From Lysobacter_L cavernae (GTDB lineage Bacteria; Pseudomonadota; Gammaproteobacteria; Xanthomonadales; Xanthomonadaceae), in the NCBI RefSeq assembly GCF_042648505.1, contig NZ_JBHRXK010000002.1, forward strand, positions 558,001 through 622,000: a stretch of DNA of 64,000 nucleotides, written 5' to 3'. Within the stretch, counting starts at the first letter, position 1. The number at the start of each line of letters is the position of its first letter. The position numbers and the translations under genes are program-made. Positions 46,712-56,526 of the stretch are shown here, piece after piece. The notes under the pieces are model-generated. The model made no database searches. It had not been told where the DNA came from and saw only the letters and a program-made list of their open reading frames with translations.

Positions 46712-49627
46712 TCAGAACTTGTAGTTGGCGCCCACGTAGTAGGCGCGGCCGATCGCGTCGTACAGCGCCGAACCGAAGCCGGTGCCGAACAGATTCACCG
46801 GCGGATCAGAGTCGAACAGGTTGGTGACGCCGGCGTAGACCTCCCAACCTTCGCCGAACCGGTAAGCGCCGCGCACGTCGTGGAAGACGCCCGAGCCGGC
46901 CTTGATGGGCGTCGTCGAGGTCGGGTTGGCCTTGAAGCTGGCGTTGGTGACGCGCAGCCCGTCGGAGACATAGCGCGAGTTCCAGCTCACGTCCCAGCTG
47001 TCACGTCCGTACATCACGCCGAGCGTGGCTTTCCACTCCGGGAAACCCAGGGTTTTGTTCTGGTCCTCGGACTCGTCCGGGGAATCCTGGAACGGGAAGT
47101 CGGTATAGCCCAGGACCTTGGTTGCGTTGAGGTTCCAACGCATCTTGCCGCCCACCAGGTCGAAGTTGTAATAGACCCCGATATCCACGCCGTCCGTCTC
47201 GGTGGCGGCGATGTTCTCGTTGATGGAACGGACGAAGGTGATCTGGCCGGTGAGCGGATCGCGCGTGATGTTGCCGCAGAAGACATTGCCGATGCCCGAG
47301 ACCGAGTCGACGCAGCGGTCCGCGGTTTGCTGGCCGCTGGGCGCGGTGATTGCGTCTTCTATCTTGATTTCCCAGTAATCGGCATTGAGGCCGAAGCCCG
47401 GCAGGAAGGTCGGTGTGAAAACGAAGCCCGCGGTCCAGCTGCGGCCCGTCTCCGGATCGAGGTTGGGGTTGCTGCCCGACAACCCTTCGTTGGTGCCGGT
47501 CACCTCGTCCTCGAAGCCCGGGGGAATACCGAGCGCGGCGCAGTTGGCGCGGCGCACGGCCGGATCCGCGGCGTTGTCGAGCTGCCTGCTGTCGCAAGGA
47601 TCGGTGATGGCAAAGAAATTCTGCGACTGCCCGCTGAACAGTTCGTCAATGTTCGGCGCACGCACCGCCGCCGACATGTTGCCGCGGATGCGCAGGCTAT
47701 CGTTGACCGCCCAGTCCAGGTTGTAGCGCCAGGCCTCGGTGCTGCCGATGGTGTCGTACTGCGAATAACGGGCCGCGGCGCCCACGGCGAGACTCTTGAC
47801 CATGACAAGATCGGACAGGATCGGCACCGCGACTTCGGCCCAGACTTCCTTCACGTTGTAGCTGCCGCCCGAGCTGGGGATGGCGTTGAGGAAGGTCTGG
47901 CCGGAGACGTCCAGCGGATCGTTGTCCTGATGGCTGGTCTCGCGGCGGTACTCCACACCCATGCCCAAGCTCATCGGGCCAGCCGGCAGGTCGAACAGGT
48001 TGTTGTTGGTCAGCGAACCACCGGCGACGAACTGGGTCAGGCGTGTCTTGGTGATGGTCGTGGTGTTGAACCGGCTGGACGCCGCCGTACTGATGGCGCC
48101 ATCGCCGAAGACGCTGAACGGAATGCAGCTGGCGGCCACCTCCGGCGAGATGATGCCGTCGGGGCTGAGGCTGTTGAGGAAATAAGCCTCGTTGACCGCG
48201 GTCGGATCGATCTGCGAGCGGCAGACGATCTGGCCGGTGGCCGGATCACGCACCGCATCCAGGCCGGCATAGAAACGCTCGAGCACGCGGTTGTTGAGGT
48301 TCTCACGGCGCTCGTGGGTCCGGCCGTAGTTGACCGATGCGTCGTACAACCAGTCCTCCGTCACGACGCCCTCAATGCCGAACACGACGCGGCCGGTCTG
48401 GCGCTCGGTGGCCTCGCCGCGGCGGCCTGCATCGACGTCGTTGCGCGACACCCGGAAGTCGCTGTTGCCCGTCACCGCGGCCAGTTCCGGCGAGATGTAG
48501 GCATTGTCCGACTGGATCAGGTGAGCATTGCCGGTAGTCGCGCTGCCGAAGGCCGGCGAGAAGTACGACTTGACGTCGACCAGACTGTAGGTGCCTTCAA
48601 AGTACAGGCGGTGATCCTGGGTCAGGTCGAAACCGGCCACCGAACTGAGCGTGGTGCGGTCGTACTTGGGTTGCAGCTGCAACGTCCGATTGCCGTCGAT
48701 GTGATCGCAATCCGAGCAGCGGGCGGTGTCCATGACCCCGTCAAAGCGCTGATTGCGGAAACTGCCGCCCGGATCGAACACGTAGCGATTGGCGAGGTCG
48801 GTCTGCGTGGTGGTCGTGAACGTGCCGCCATCGGTGATACGGAAGCTGCCGGCGTCGGGCATCAGCACGCTATCCGTCGGGCCTCCCGGCGTGTTGATCG
48901 TGCTGTAGACCTGGCGGCCGAAGCGATCACGGAATTGCAGGGCGTTCTGACGGCTGTGCTCGAGCGACACCGCGAAGTTACCGCGGTCCTCGGCGAAGTT
49001 CTTGCCGCCGGTGACCGACAAAAACTTCTCGTCGAAGCCGCCGTGCTGGCTGTCGCCGTACTGCGCGCGCAGGGCCAAGCCTTCATAGCTCTTCTTGAGG
49101 ATGAAGTTGACCACGCCGCTGACCGCGTCGGCGCCGTACACGGCCGAAGCACCACCGGTGATGATTTCAACCCGGTCGACCCAGTCGGTGGGGATCAGGT
49201 TGGTATCGACCGCCGACGAACCCGAGGACGAAGCAACCATGCGGCGGCCGTTGACCAGCACCAGGGTGCGGGCCGTGCCGAGGTTGCGCAGGTCCTGCAT
49301 GGCCACGCCGGCGGTGCCGATGAAACGGCCGGAGTTGCCCATCGTGAACGTGGTGGCCAACTGCGGCATCGTGGTCAACAGGTCGCCGATGTTGACCGCA
49401 CCGGTGGCCTTGATGTCCTCAGCGGTCAGGATGCTGATCGGTGCCGGCGACACCACGTTGGGGTTGGAGATGCGCGAACCGGTCACGGTCACCGTGCCCA
49501 GTTCTTTCACTTGCGCATCGTCCGCAGCCGCGGCTGCAGGATCCACACTTTGGGCCTGCGCTTTCGGCACGATCACAGTGGTCAATGCAGCGCACACGGC
49601 CGCGGTCAGAAGTTTCCTGTGCTTCAT
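46712..49627 (-). CDS. TonB-dependent receptor
   Basis: 971 aa outer-membrane receptor. Signal peptide (cleavage after KAQAQ), TonB-box region ELGTVTVTGSRIS, plug domain (VVSPAPISILTAEDIKATGAVNIGDLLTTMPQL ... LVNGRRMV ... DWVDRVEIITGGASAVYGADAVSGVVNFIL) and a large 22-strand barrel ending in YYVGANYKF. The style matches the Xanthomonadales group that imports carbohydrates or peptides, but no partner genes reveal the substrate. ATG at 49627 with GGAGAG upstream. Confidence 0.93.
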   Translation of the reverse strand: MKHRKLLTAAVCAALTTVIVPKAQAQSVDPAAAAADDAQVKELGTVTVTGSRISNPNVVSPAPISILTAEDIKATGAVNIGDLLTTMPQLATTFTMGNSGRFIGTAGVAMQDLRNLGTARTLVLVNGRRMVASSSGSSAVDTNLIPTDWVDRVEIITGGASAVYGADAVSGVVNFILKKSYEGLALRAQYGDSQHGGFDEKFLSVTGGKNFAEDRGNFAVSLEHSRQNALQFRDRFGRQVYSTINTPGGPTDSVLMPDAGSFRITDGGTFTTTTQTDLANRYVFDPGGSFRNQRFDGVMDTARCSDCDHIDGNRTLQLQPKYDRTTLSSVAGFDLTQDHRLYFEGTYSLVDVKSYFSPAFGSATTGNAHLIQSDNAYISPELAAVTGNSDFRVSRNDVDAGRRGEATERQTGRVVFGIEGVVTEDWLYDASVNYGRTHERRENLNNRVLERFYAGLDAVRDPATGQIVCRSQIDPTAVNEAYFLNSLSPDGIISPEVAASCIPFSVFGDGAISTAASSRFNTTTITKTRLTQFVAGGSLTNNNLFDLPAGPMSLGMGVEYRRETSHQDNDPLDVSGQTFLNAIPSSGGSYNVKEVWAEVAVPILSDLVMVKSLAVGAAARYSQYDTIGSTEAWRYNLDWAVNDSLRIRGNMSAAVRAPNIDELFSGQSQNFFAITDPCDSRQLDNAADPAVRRANCAALGIPPGFEDEVTGTNEGLSGSNPNLDPETGRSWTAGFVFTPTFLPGFGLNADYWEIKIEDAITAPSGQQTADRCVDSVSGIGNVFCGNITRDPLTGQITFVRSINENIAATETDGVDIGVYYNFDLVGGKMRWNLNATKVLGYTDFPFQDSPDESEDQNKTLGFPEWKATLGVMYGRDSWDVSWNSRYVSDGLRVTNASFKANPTSTTPIKAGSGVFHDVRGAYRFGEGWEVYAGVTNLFDSDPPVNLFGTGFGSALYDAIGRAYYVGANYKF

Positions 49628-50017
49628 CAGAGCTCTCCGTTGGCAAACACTCAGTCGGGGGAATCCGAGCGAAAGACGGCAGCTTGGCCAGAGCAGCGCT
49701 GGCTATTTGCGCAATGTGGCGGAAATTACGACTTCTTAACGAGACCCGCAAGGGCCGGGGACACCCCAAGTCCGCGCTCCCCCCGCGCCCCCATTCAGTC
49801 TGAGGGCGATCCGCCCGCAACGCCTCAAAGCAACTCCGCTGCGAAGCCCGATGCGGCGTTGTACCGCGGCCCTCTCGTCATGCCCGACGTCGACACGGCG
49901 ACTCGCGTCCGGGCCGGGCTCGCCACCATCGGCGGCGGCTTTGGACACCGCGGTGTGATCGATCGTGGCTTCGTGCATTGATCGGCTTTTTGACGCCGTC
50001 CGGTTATTCTGCCGCGC
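49628..50017. other. 390-bp divergent intergenic region
   Basis: Lies between the TonB receptor and tamA. It holds an AT-richer patch at 49690-49745 that probably carries the receptor promoter, and GC-rich sequence after it. I see no gene, tRNA or clear palindrome. Confidence 0.5.
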
Positions 50018-51811
50018 ATGCCCCCCCTCCCCCGCGTCCTGGCCACCGCTGCGTTGTTGCTTGTCGCAGCTGGCACAGCCCAGGCGGCGAAGGTCGTGCA
50101 GGTCGACATCCACGGCCTCGACGAGATCAAGGCCGCCAACGTGCGCGGCGCCTTGTCGCTGGTCGACACGATCGACAAGGAGGTCTCGGGCCGGCGCCTG
50201 GGCTACCTGCTGCGCGAGGCCGAGGACGAGACGCGCGAGGCGCTGGAACCGTTCGGCAATTACTCGCCGCAAATCGAGATCGAGCGCAGCGGCAGCGGCA
50301 GCGGCGAAGCGGTCAAGGTGTCGATCACGGTGACGTTGACCGATCCGGTGCGCGTACGCCGCGCCGACATCGCCATCATCGGCGAGGGCAACGAGGACCA
50401 TTACCTGCAGGAAGACCTGGCCGCGTTCAAACCGCAGGTCGGCGACGTGTTCGAGCACGCGCTGTACGAGGCCAGCAAGACCAAGGTCACCCGCCGCCTG
50501 GCCGAGCGCGGCTACTTCGATGCCGACTTCGTCTCGCGCCGGGTCGAGGTGACCCGTGCCGAGCGCGCGGCCGACATCGACCTGGTCTGGAACAGCGGTG
50601 GCCGCTACGACATGGGCGCGATCACCTTCACGCAGACGCCCGAGCACATCATCCGCGACAGCCTGCTCGACAAGCTGGTGTACTGGGAACAGGGCAGCTA
50701 CTGGCACCAGGGCAAGCTCGACCGCTTCCGCGAATCGCTGACGCGGCTGGACTACTTCTCCAGCATCGACATCGAGCCGCACCCCGAGGCCGTGGTCGAC
50801 AACGAAGTGCCGGTGACGGTGACGCTGACCCCGGCCAAGCGCACCGTCTACACCGCCGGCCTGAGTTACGGCACCGACAGCGGCGCCGGCGTGCGCCTGG
50901 GCGCCGAACGGCGCTACGTCAACGACCGCGGCCACAAGGCGCTGGCGCAGATCGACTGGGCCGAGACGCGCAAGACCGCGACCGCGCAGTACCGCATCCC
51001 GGCGTTCGCCTGGCTCGACGGCTGGTTCACCTTCAGCGCGCAGTACTACGACGAACAGAGCGACTACATGGACACGCGCAAGGTCGAACTGGTCGCCAGC
51101 CGCAGCGGCCAGATCAACCGTCGCCTCAACGCCATCGCCTCGGTGCATGCGCTGCGCGAACGCTGGGCCTACGTCGCCGACGATGACGGCGACGAGGCCA
51201 CGCCGGTGAGCTACCAGTACGCCACGTTTCTGTACCCGTCGTTGCGCGGCGAATACATCGATGCCGACGACCGCATCTTTCCGCGCAAGGCGGTCGGCCT
51301 CACCGTCGAGGTGCGCGGCGGCCTCGAAGGCGTCGGCTCCGACGCCAATTTCGCCCAGGCCTGGGCGGTGGCCCGCTGGTACCAGGGCATGGGCCCGAGC
51401 AACCGCCTGATCCTGCGCGCAGAGGCCGGCGGCACCTTCACCAACGCGCTCATCAACATGCCGCCGAGCCTGCGCTTCTTCGCCGGCGGCGACCGCAGCA
51501 TCCGCGGCTACGGCTTCCGCGAGGTCGGCCCGACCACGATCGGCAGCGACGGCAAGAAGTACGCGCTCGGCGCCAAGAACGTGCTGACCGGCACCGCCGA
51601 GTTCGAGCACTACTTCAACGACAGCTGGGGCGGCGCGGTCTTCGTCGACGCCGGCGACGCCTTCGACGACACGCCCGACATCCACACCGGCGTCGGCTTC
51701 GGCGTACGCTGGAAATCGCCGGTGGGGCCGGTGCGCTTCGACATCGCGCGCGGCCTCAACGACCCGGACTCGGACTACGAGATCTACCTCAACATCGGTG
51801 CGGACTGGTGA
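50018..51811 (+). CDS. tamA: autotransporter assembly factor TamA (Omp85 family)
   Basis: 597 aa. Signal peptide (TAALLLVAAGTAQA), three POTRA-like domains (about 25-270) and a C-terminal 16-stranded barrel. The Omp85 signature appears as RFFAGGDRSIRGYGFREVGP, and the protein ends with Trp of a barrel strand (YLNIGADW). With TamB it helps insert outer-membrane proteins and move lipids. tamB starts 7 bp after the stop. Confidence 0.93.
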   Translation: MPPLPRVLATAALLLVAAGTAQAAKVVQVDIHGLDEIKAANVRGALSLVDTIDKEVSGRRLGYLLREAEDETREALEPFGNYSPQIEIERSGSGSGEAVKVSITVTLTDPVRVRRADIAIIGEGNEDHYLQEDLAAFKPQVGDVFEHALYEASKTKVTRRLAERGYFDADFVSRRVEVTRAERAADIDLVWNSGGRYDMGAITFTQTPEHIIRDSLLDKLVYWEQGSYWHQGKLDRFRESLTRLDYFSSIDIEPHPEAVVDNEVPVTVTLTPAKRTVYTAGLSYGTDSGAGVRLGAERRYVNDRGHKALAQIDWAETRKTATAQYRIPAFAWLDGWFTFSAQYYDEQSDYMDTRKVELVASRSGQINRRLNAIASVHALRERWAYVADDDGDEATPVSYQYATFLYPSLRGEYIDADDRIFPRKAVGLTVEVRGGLEGVGSDANFAQAWAVARWYQGMGPSNRLILRAEAGGTFTNALINMPPSLRFFAGGDRSIRGYGFREVGPTTIGSDGKKYALGAKNVLTGTAEFEHYFNDSWGGAVFVDAGDAFDDTPDIHTGVGFGVRWKSPVGPVRFDIARGLNDPDSDYEIYLNIGADW

Positions 51812-51818
51812 GGCACGG

Positions 51819-54800
51819 ATGAGCGAGCAGGCCGCCCAGAGCCACGACGAACGCATCGCGCAACTGCGCCAGCGTCGACGCGCGCGCCTGCGCTGGCTGG
51901 CGGTGCGCGGCAGCCTCGCCGCCGGCGTGCTGACCCTGCTGCTGGCGGGCTTCGCCTACTGGCTGCTCGCCACGGTCGGCGGCCGTGACCTGCTGCTGGC
52001 GCAGATCGTCGCGCGCCTGCCCGACAACGCGGCGCTGTCGTGGAAAGCAGTGGACGGCCCGCTGTCGGGGCCACTGACGATGCGTGGCGTGCGCTTCACC
52101 TACGACCGCATCGTGTTCACCGCCGACCGCGTGCACCTGGACCCGGCGATCCGTCCACTGTTCGGCCGGCGCCTGCGTCTGGACGCGCTGCAGATCGGCG
52201 GCGCCACGCTCGAAATCCCCAAGAGCGACGAGCCGTTCGAGCTGCCACGCTGGCCCGAGGTGCTGCCGCAGATCGCACCGCCGCTGGAACTGCAGGCCGA
52301 CGACGTGCGCGTCGATGGTTTCCTGCTGACCCAGGAAGGCGAGAAGCTGATCAACATCCACACCCTGCGCGCTGGTCTGGATGCGCAACAGGGCAAACTG
52401 CATGTCGAGAAGCTCGCCGTCGACAGCGACCGCGGCCGCTTCGACGTGCACGGCGACTACGCGCCGCGCGACGATTACCGTACCGACCTGACCGCAACCG
52501 CGGTACTGCCCGCGGCCCATGGCCGCACGCCGGCACGGCTGGGCCTGGTCGCCAAGGGCGACCTGTCGCGCATGGACGTGGCCGTGTCGGGCAAGGCCCC
52601 GGGCCCGGTGCGCGCCACGCTGACCCTGCGCGGCAAGGACGATCCGCGCTGGCAGCTGCGCGCCAACGCCGACGCGCTCGACCTCGGCCTGGTCACCGGT
52701 GCCGAGCAGGCCGATGACGACCAGCCGCTGACGCTGCAGCTCGCAGCCGACGGCATCGGCGGCGCGGTCGACCTGCAAGGCAGCTTCGCCCAGGGCGACC
52801 TGCGCGCGACCGTGCTGCCGTCGAAGATCAAGCTCGACAACCAGATCCTCGACGTGCAGCCGCTCGCACTGGAAGTGTTCGACGGCCGCGTCGCCTTGCG
52901 CGGGCGCGCGGATTTCACCGATGCCGCAAACGCCTCGTTCCGCTTCGCCGTCAACGCGCGCGGACTGCAGTGGCACGGCACCGCCACCGCCGCGCCGGCC
53001 AAACCAGCGGCCAGCACCAGCGCGAAGAAGCTCGCCCAAGCCACCAGCCAGGCCAGCGGCCAGACGCCGGGCGTGGCCATCGGCGCCGACGCCGACCTCG
53101 GTGTTGCCGGCACGCTCAAGGCCTGGGCGGCGATCGGCCACGCCACGCTGAGCCGCGATGGCGACCAGGCAACGGTGCAGTTCGACGGCCGCGGCGACGA
53201 CCAGCGCATGACGCTGAAGACGTTCAAGGCGCAGATGCCCAGTGGTGAACTCGACGCCACCGGCACGCTGGCATGGGCACCGGCGCTGGGCTGGGACCTT
53301 AACGCGACGCTGGCCGGCTTCGACCCCGGGTATTTCGCCCCCGACTGGAAAGGCTCGGTCAACGGCAAGTTGACCAGCACAGGCCGCACCCGCAACGACG
53401 GCGGCCTGGAGATCGGCGTCGACGCACGCGAGCTAGGCGGCCGCCTGCGCAACCGCCCACTCAAGGGCCAGGGCCGTTTCGCGATGCACGGCGCCGGCAC
53501 CGCCGGCGGCACCACCGCCTACGACGGCGACGTCGCCCTCAGCCTCGGCGGCAGCCGCATCGACGCCAAGGGCAAGGTCGCCAACACGCTCGACGTCGAT
53601 GCGAAGTTTTCGCCGCTGGTGCTCAGCGACCTGCTGCCCGACGGCGCCGGCACGCTGCGCGGCACGCTCAAGCTCAGCGGTGCGCCCACCGCGCCGAACG
53701 TCGTCGCCGATCTCAGCGGCAGCGGCTTGCAGTACGGCGATTACCGTGCCGACAGCTTCACCGCCAAGGGCCAGCTGCCGTGGCAGCGCGGCAACGGCGC
53801 GATCGCCGTGCGCGCCAGCGGGCTCGCGGTCGGGCTGCCGCTGGCGTCGCTGAGCGTGGACGCGCGCGGCGCGGTCGAAGCGCTGCAACTGCAGGGCGAG
53901 GCGCGCGGCGACATCGGCACGCTGACGCTGGCCGGCCACGCCGACAAACGTGGCACCACCTGGCAGGGCGCGCTGGCGACGCTGCAGCTGACGCCGGCCA
54001 AGGGCGCGTCCTGGCGCCTGCAACAGCCGGCGCAGTTCCGCTGGGACGGGCGCAACGGCACGCTCAGCAACACCTGCCTCGCCGCCAGCGGCGGCGGCTC
54101 GCTGTGCGCCAGCGCCGACTGGCCGCGACGTGGCGTCGACGTGCGCGGCGAGGGCCTGCCGTTGAGCCTGGTCGTGCCCTACCTGCCCGAGCGCGAAGGC
54201 CGCCAGCCGTGGCTGCTGCGCGGCGACATCGCGCTCAGTGGGCAGCTGCGTCCGGTCGGCAATGCCTGGCGCGGTCAGTTCAACCTGAGTTCGTCCGGCG
54301 GCGGCCTCAAGAACAGCGAGCGCTCGCGCAGCGAGATGCTCAGCTACGACAACCTCAAGCTCGACGCGACCTTCGACCCGCGCCGGATCAACGCCGAGTT
54401 CAACACCGCCTTCAACAGCGGCGGCCACATCGACGCGCGCATCACCACCGGCTGGGACGACTACGCGCCACTCGCCGGCGAGCTCGCGTTCAACACCGAC
54501 CAGTTGGTCTGGCTGGAACTGTTCTCGCCCGACATCGTCGAGCCCAAGGGCCGCCTCGACGGCCGCCTCACCCTCGCCGGCACGCGCGCGCAGCCGCAGC
54601 TCGGCGGCCAGGCGCGGCTGTCGCAGTTCAGCACCGAGCTGCCGGCGCTGGCGATCGTGCTCGAGGACGGCGACGTGCAGCTCAACGCCCTGGCCGACGG
54701 CAGCGCGCGCATCGCCGGCCAGGTGCGCTCGGGCGAAGGCACGCTCAACGTCGACGGCTCGCTCAACTGGCAGAACCTCGATGCCCCCCTGCAGTTGAAC

Positions 54801-55724
54801 GTGCGCGGCAACAAGGTGCTGGTGTCCGACACCCGCGACCTGCACGCAGTCGCCAGTCCCGATCTGCAGGTCGCCTACACCGCCGGCCAGCCGCTGCAGG
54901 TCACCGGCACCGTCACCGTGCCGTCGGCGCGCATCGACCTGGAACGCCTCGACCAGGGCGTATCGGCGTCGCCCGACGTGGTCGTGCTCGACCCGGTCGA
55001 CCCGGAGGACACCGCCAGCACGCCGCTCGAGCTCGACCTCACCCTGGCCCTGGGCGACGACGTCAAGCTCAACGGCTTCGGCCTCGAGGGCAGCCTCGGC
55101 GGGCAGATGCGCGTGCGTGCACGCCCGGGCCGCGAGATGACCGCCAGCGGCCAGCTCGATGTCGAGGGCCGCTACAAGGCCTACGGCCAGGAGCTCGACA
55201 TCACCCGCGGCCGCCTGTCGTGGTCGAACGGCCCGGTGTCCGACCCGGTGCTCGACGTGCGCGCCGAGCGCAAGGTCGGCGACGTCACCGCCGGCGTCGA
55301 CATCCGTGGCCGCGCCAGTGCGCCGACCGCGCAGGTCTGGTCGGACCCGGCCAGTTCGCAGTCCGAGGCGCTGTCCTACCTCACCCTGGGCCGGCCGCTG
55401 TCGAGCGCGAGCAGCGACGAGAGCCAGCAGGTCAACGCCGCCAGCGCCGCACTCTCGGCCGGCGGCAGCATGATCGCCTCGCAGATCGGCGCCAAACTCG
55501 GCCTCGACGACGCCGGCGTCAGCGACAGCCGCGCGCTCGGCGGCAGCGTGCTCGGCATCGGCAAGAACCTGTCACCGCGCCTGTACGTCGGCTACGGCGT
55601 GTCGCTGCTCGGCACCGGCCAGGTGCTGATGCTCAAGTACCTGCTACGCAAAGGCTTCGACGTGCAGATCGAATCGAGCACGGTCGAGAACCGCGCGTCG
55701 ATCAACTGGCGCACGGAGAAGTAA
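51819..55724 (+). CDS. tamB: translocation and assembly module protein TamB
   Basis: 1301 aa (E. coli TamB 1259). AsmA-like inner-membrane protein: one N-terminal signal anchor (GSLAAGVLTLLLAGFAYWLLA), then a very long beta-rich periplasmic body that forms a groove, and the conserved C-terminal DUF490 region (LTLGRPLSSASSDESQQVNAAS, LSPRLYVGYGVSLLGTGQVL, STVENRASINWRTEK). The ATG at 51819 follows GAGG; a GTG 21 bp upstream overlaps tamA. Confidence 0.95.
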   Translation: MSEQAAQSHDERIAQLRQRRRARLRWLAVRGSLAAGVLTLLLAGFAYWLLATVGGRDLLLAQIVARLPDNAALSWKAVDGPLSGPLTMRGVRFTYDRIVFTADRVHLDPAIRPLFGRRLRLDALQIGGATLEIPKSDEPFELPRWPEVLPQIAPPLELQADDVRVDGFLLTQEGEKLINIHTLRAGLDAQQGKLHVEKLAVDSDRGRFDVHGDYAPRDDYRTDLTATAVLPAAHGRTPARLGLVAKGDLSRMDVAVSGKAPGPVRATLTLRGKDDPRWQLRANADALDLGLVTGAEQADDDQPLTLQLAADGIGGAVDLQGSFAQGDLRATVLPSKIKLDNQILDVQPLALEVFDGRVALRGRADFTDAANASFRFAVNARGLQWHGTATAAPAKPAASTSAKKLAQATSQASGQTPGVAIGADADLGVAGTLKAWAAIGHATLSRDGDQATVQFDGRGDDQRMTLKTFKAQMPSGELDATGTLAWAPALGWDLNATLAGFDPGYFAPDWKGSVNGKLTSTGRTRNDGGLEIGVDARELGGRLRNRPLKGQGRFAMHGAGTAGGTTAYDGDVALSLGGSRIDAKGKVANTLDVDAKFSPLVLSDLLPDGAGTLRGTLKLSGAPTAPNVVADLSGSGLQYGDYRADSFTAKGQLPWQRGNGAIAVRASGLAVGLPLASLSVDARGAVEALQLQGEARGDIGTLTLAGHADKRGTTWQGALATLQLTPAKGASWRLQQPAQFRWDGRNGTLSNTCLAASGGGSLCASADWPRRGVDVRGEGLPLSLVVPYLPEREGRQPWLLRGDIALSGQLRPVGNAWRGQFNLSSSGGGLKNSERSRSEMLSYDNLKLDATFDPRRINAEFNTAFNSGGHIDARITTGWDDYAPLAGELAFNTDQLVWLELFSPDIVEPKGRLDGRLTLAGTRAQPQLGGQARLSQFSTELPALAIVLEDGDVQLNALADGSARIAGQVRSGEGTLNVDGSLNWQNLDAPLQLNVRGNKVLVSDTRDLHAVASPDLQVAYTAGQPLQVTGTVTVPSARIDLERLDQGVSASPDVVVLDPVDPEDTASTPLELDLTLALGDDVKLNGFGLEGSLGGQMRVRARPGREMTASGQLDVEGRYKAYGQELDITRGRLSWSNGPVSDPVLDVRAERKVGDVTAGVDIRGRASAPTAQVWSDPASSQSEALSYLTLGRPLSSASSDESQQVNAASAALSAGGSMIASQIGAKLGLDDAGVSDSRALGGSVLGIGKNLSPRLYVGYGVSLLGTGQVLMLKYLLRKGFDVQIESSTVENRASINWRTEK

Positions 55725-55771
55725 GGGTGGAGGCTTGCCCTCGCTCGCGATCTGCCGCACGCAGTCGATCG

Positions 55772-56398
55772 ATGATGCCCCTCTGTGCCGTGCTGCTGGG
55801 ATCGTGGCTGATGGGCTGCAGCCCACGGTCCCCGCCTGGCGAAGCGCCCTTGGCCGGATGCCCGGCGCGGTTCGCAGCGACGGCCGGACCCGGTTTCAGC
55901 GCGATGCTGCCAACCGACGCGGGCATGCATGGTCTGTGGGATCCGCACAGCTTTGCCGACGTCTGCACGCGGGCCCGCTGGGAGGCCCGGTTCATGGAGA
56001 ACTCGTCGATCGAACGGTCCATCGCGAACGGAAGTTTCGTGCCGATCTACGTACACACTGACGGTTCGCCGATGATCGAAGTCAGGACCGGCCTGGGCGG
56101 CGCCGCGGCTGCGCTTACGCCGATCGAGCAGGATCGGGTGGTCCGCACTTCGCGTCCGTACCTGTTCCGCTCGCAGGGGCTGCTCTCGCTCAGCGGCATC
56201 GAGTACATCTCCGGGATGCAGGACGCGGCCTCCCGCACGATCGCACTGGCGCCGGGAAAATGGACGGTGCGGATCATGGATCTGCGCGCCGATGTGCCGG
56301 GACAGGACCCGGAAACGGTCCCTGACTTCGTCGCGCTCATCAATCCGGAGAGCATCGGCGCCGTCGACTACGCCCGTTCGGTGGAAACCTTCGACTAA
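55772..56398 (+). CDS. lipoprotein of unknown function, possibly truncated
   Basis: 208 aa. Signal peptide and lipobox LMGC (Cys about 15). No recognised domain; the sequence is extracellular-like (RARWEARFMENSSIERSIANGSF, FRSQGLLSLSGIEYISGMQDA). Start at the first of two adjacent ATGs. It is preceded by a large open frame antisense or out of frame to tamB that is not real. After its TAA the same frame stays open for another 35 codons with coding-like composition. Confidence 0.65.
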   Translation: MMPLCAVLLGSWLMGCSPRSPPGEAPLAGCPARFAATAGPGFSAMLPTDAGMHGLWDPHSFADVCTRARWEARFMENSSIERSIANGSFVPIYVHTDGSPMIEVRTGLGGAAAALTPIEQDRVVRTSRPYLFRSQGLLSLSGIEYISGMQDAASRTIALAPGKWTVRIMDLRADVPGQDPETVPDFVALINPESIGAVDYARSVETFD

Positions 56399-56506
56399 TC
56401 GCCCACGATCATCCTGGAAACGCAACTGCGCGGGATGGAGCCACGCGGCGTGAACTGCGATGCCGCCTGCGCCAACGTCGTATCGAGCGTGATGGCGCCA
56501 CCGTGA
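56399..56506 (+). other. in-frame coding-like extension after the lipoprotein stop
   Basis: The 35 codons after the TAA at 56396-56398 read on in the same frame (IILETQLRGMEPRGVNCDAA...) to a TGA at 56504-56506, with about four in five codons ending in G or C, as in real genes here. They may be the original C-terminus cut off by a nonsense mutation. A TGACAC/GTGTCA hairpin follows. Confidence 0.4.
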
Positions 56507-56526
56507 CACCGCCGTGCAGTGCCGTG

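Noticed and set aside
53780..55771. Long plus-strand frame in front of the lipoprotein gene.
   Set aside because: It overlaps tamB in another frame and is rich in Arg, Pro and Gly, the mark of a GC-driven shadow.
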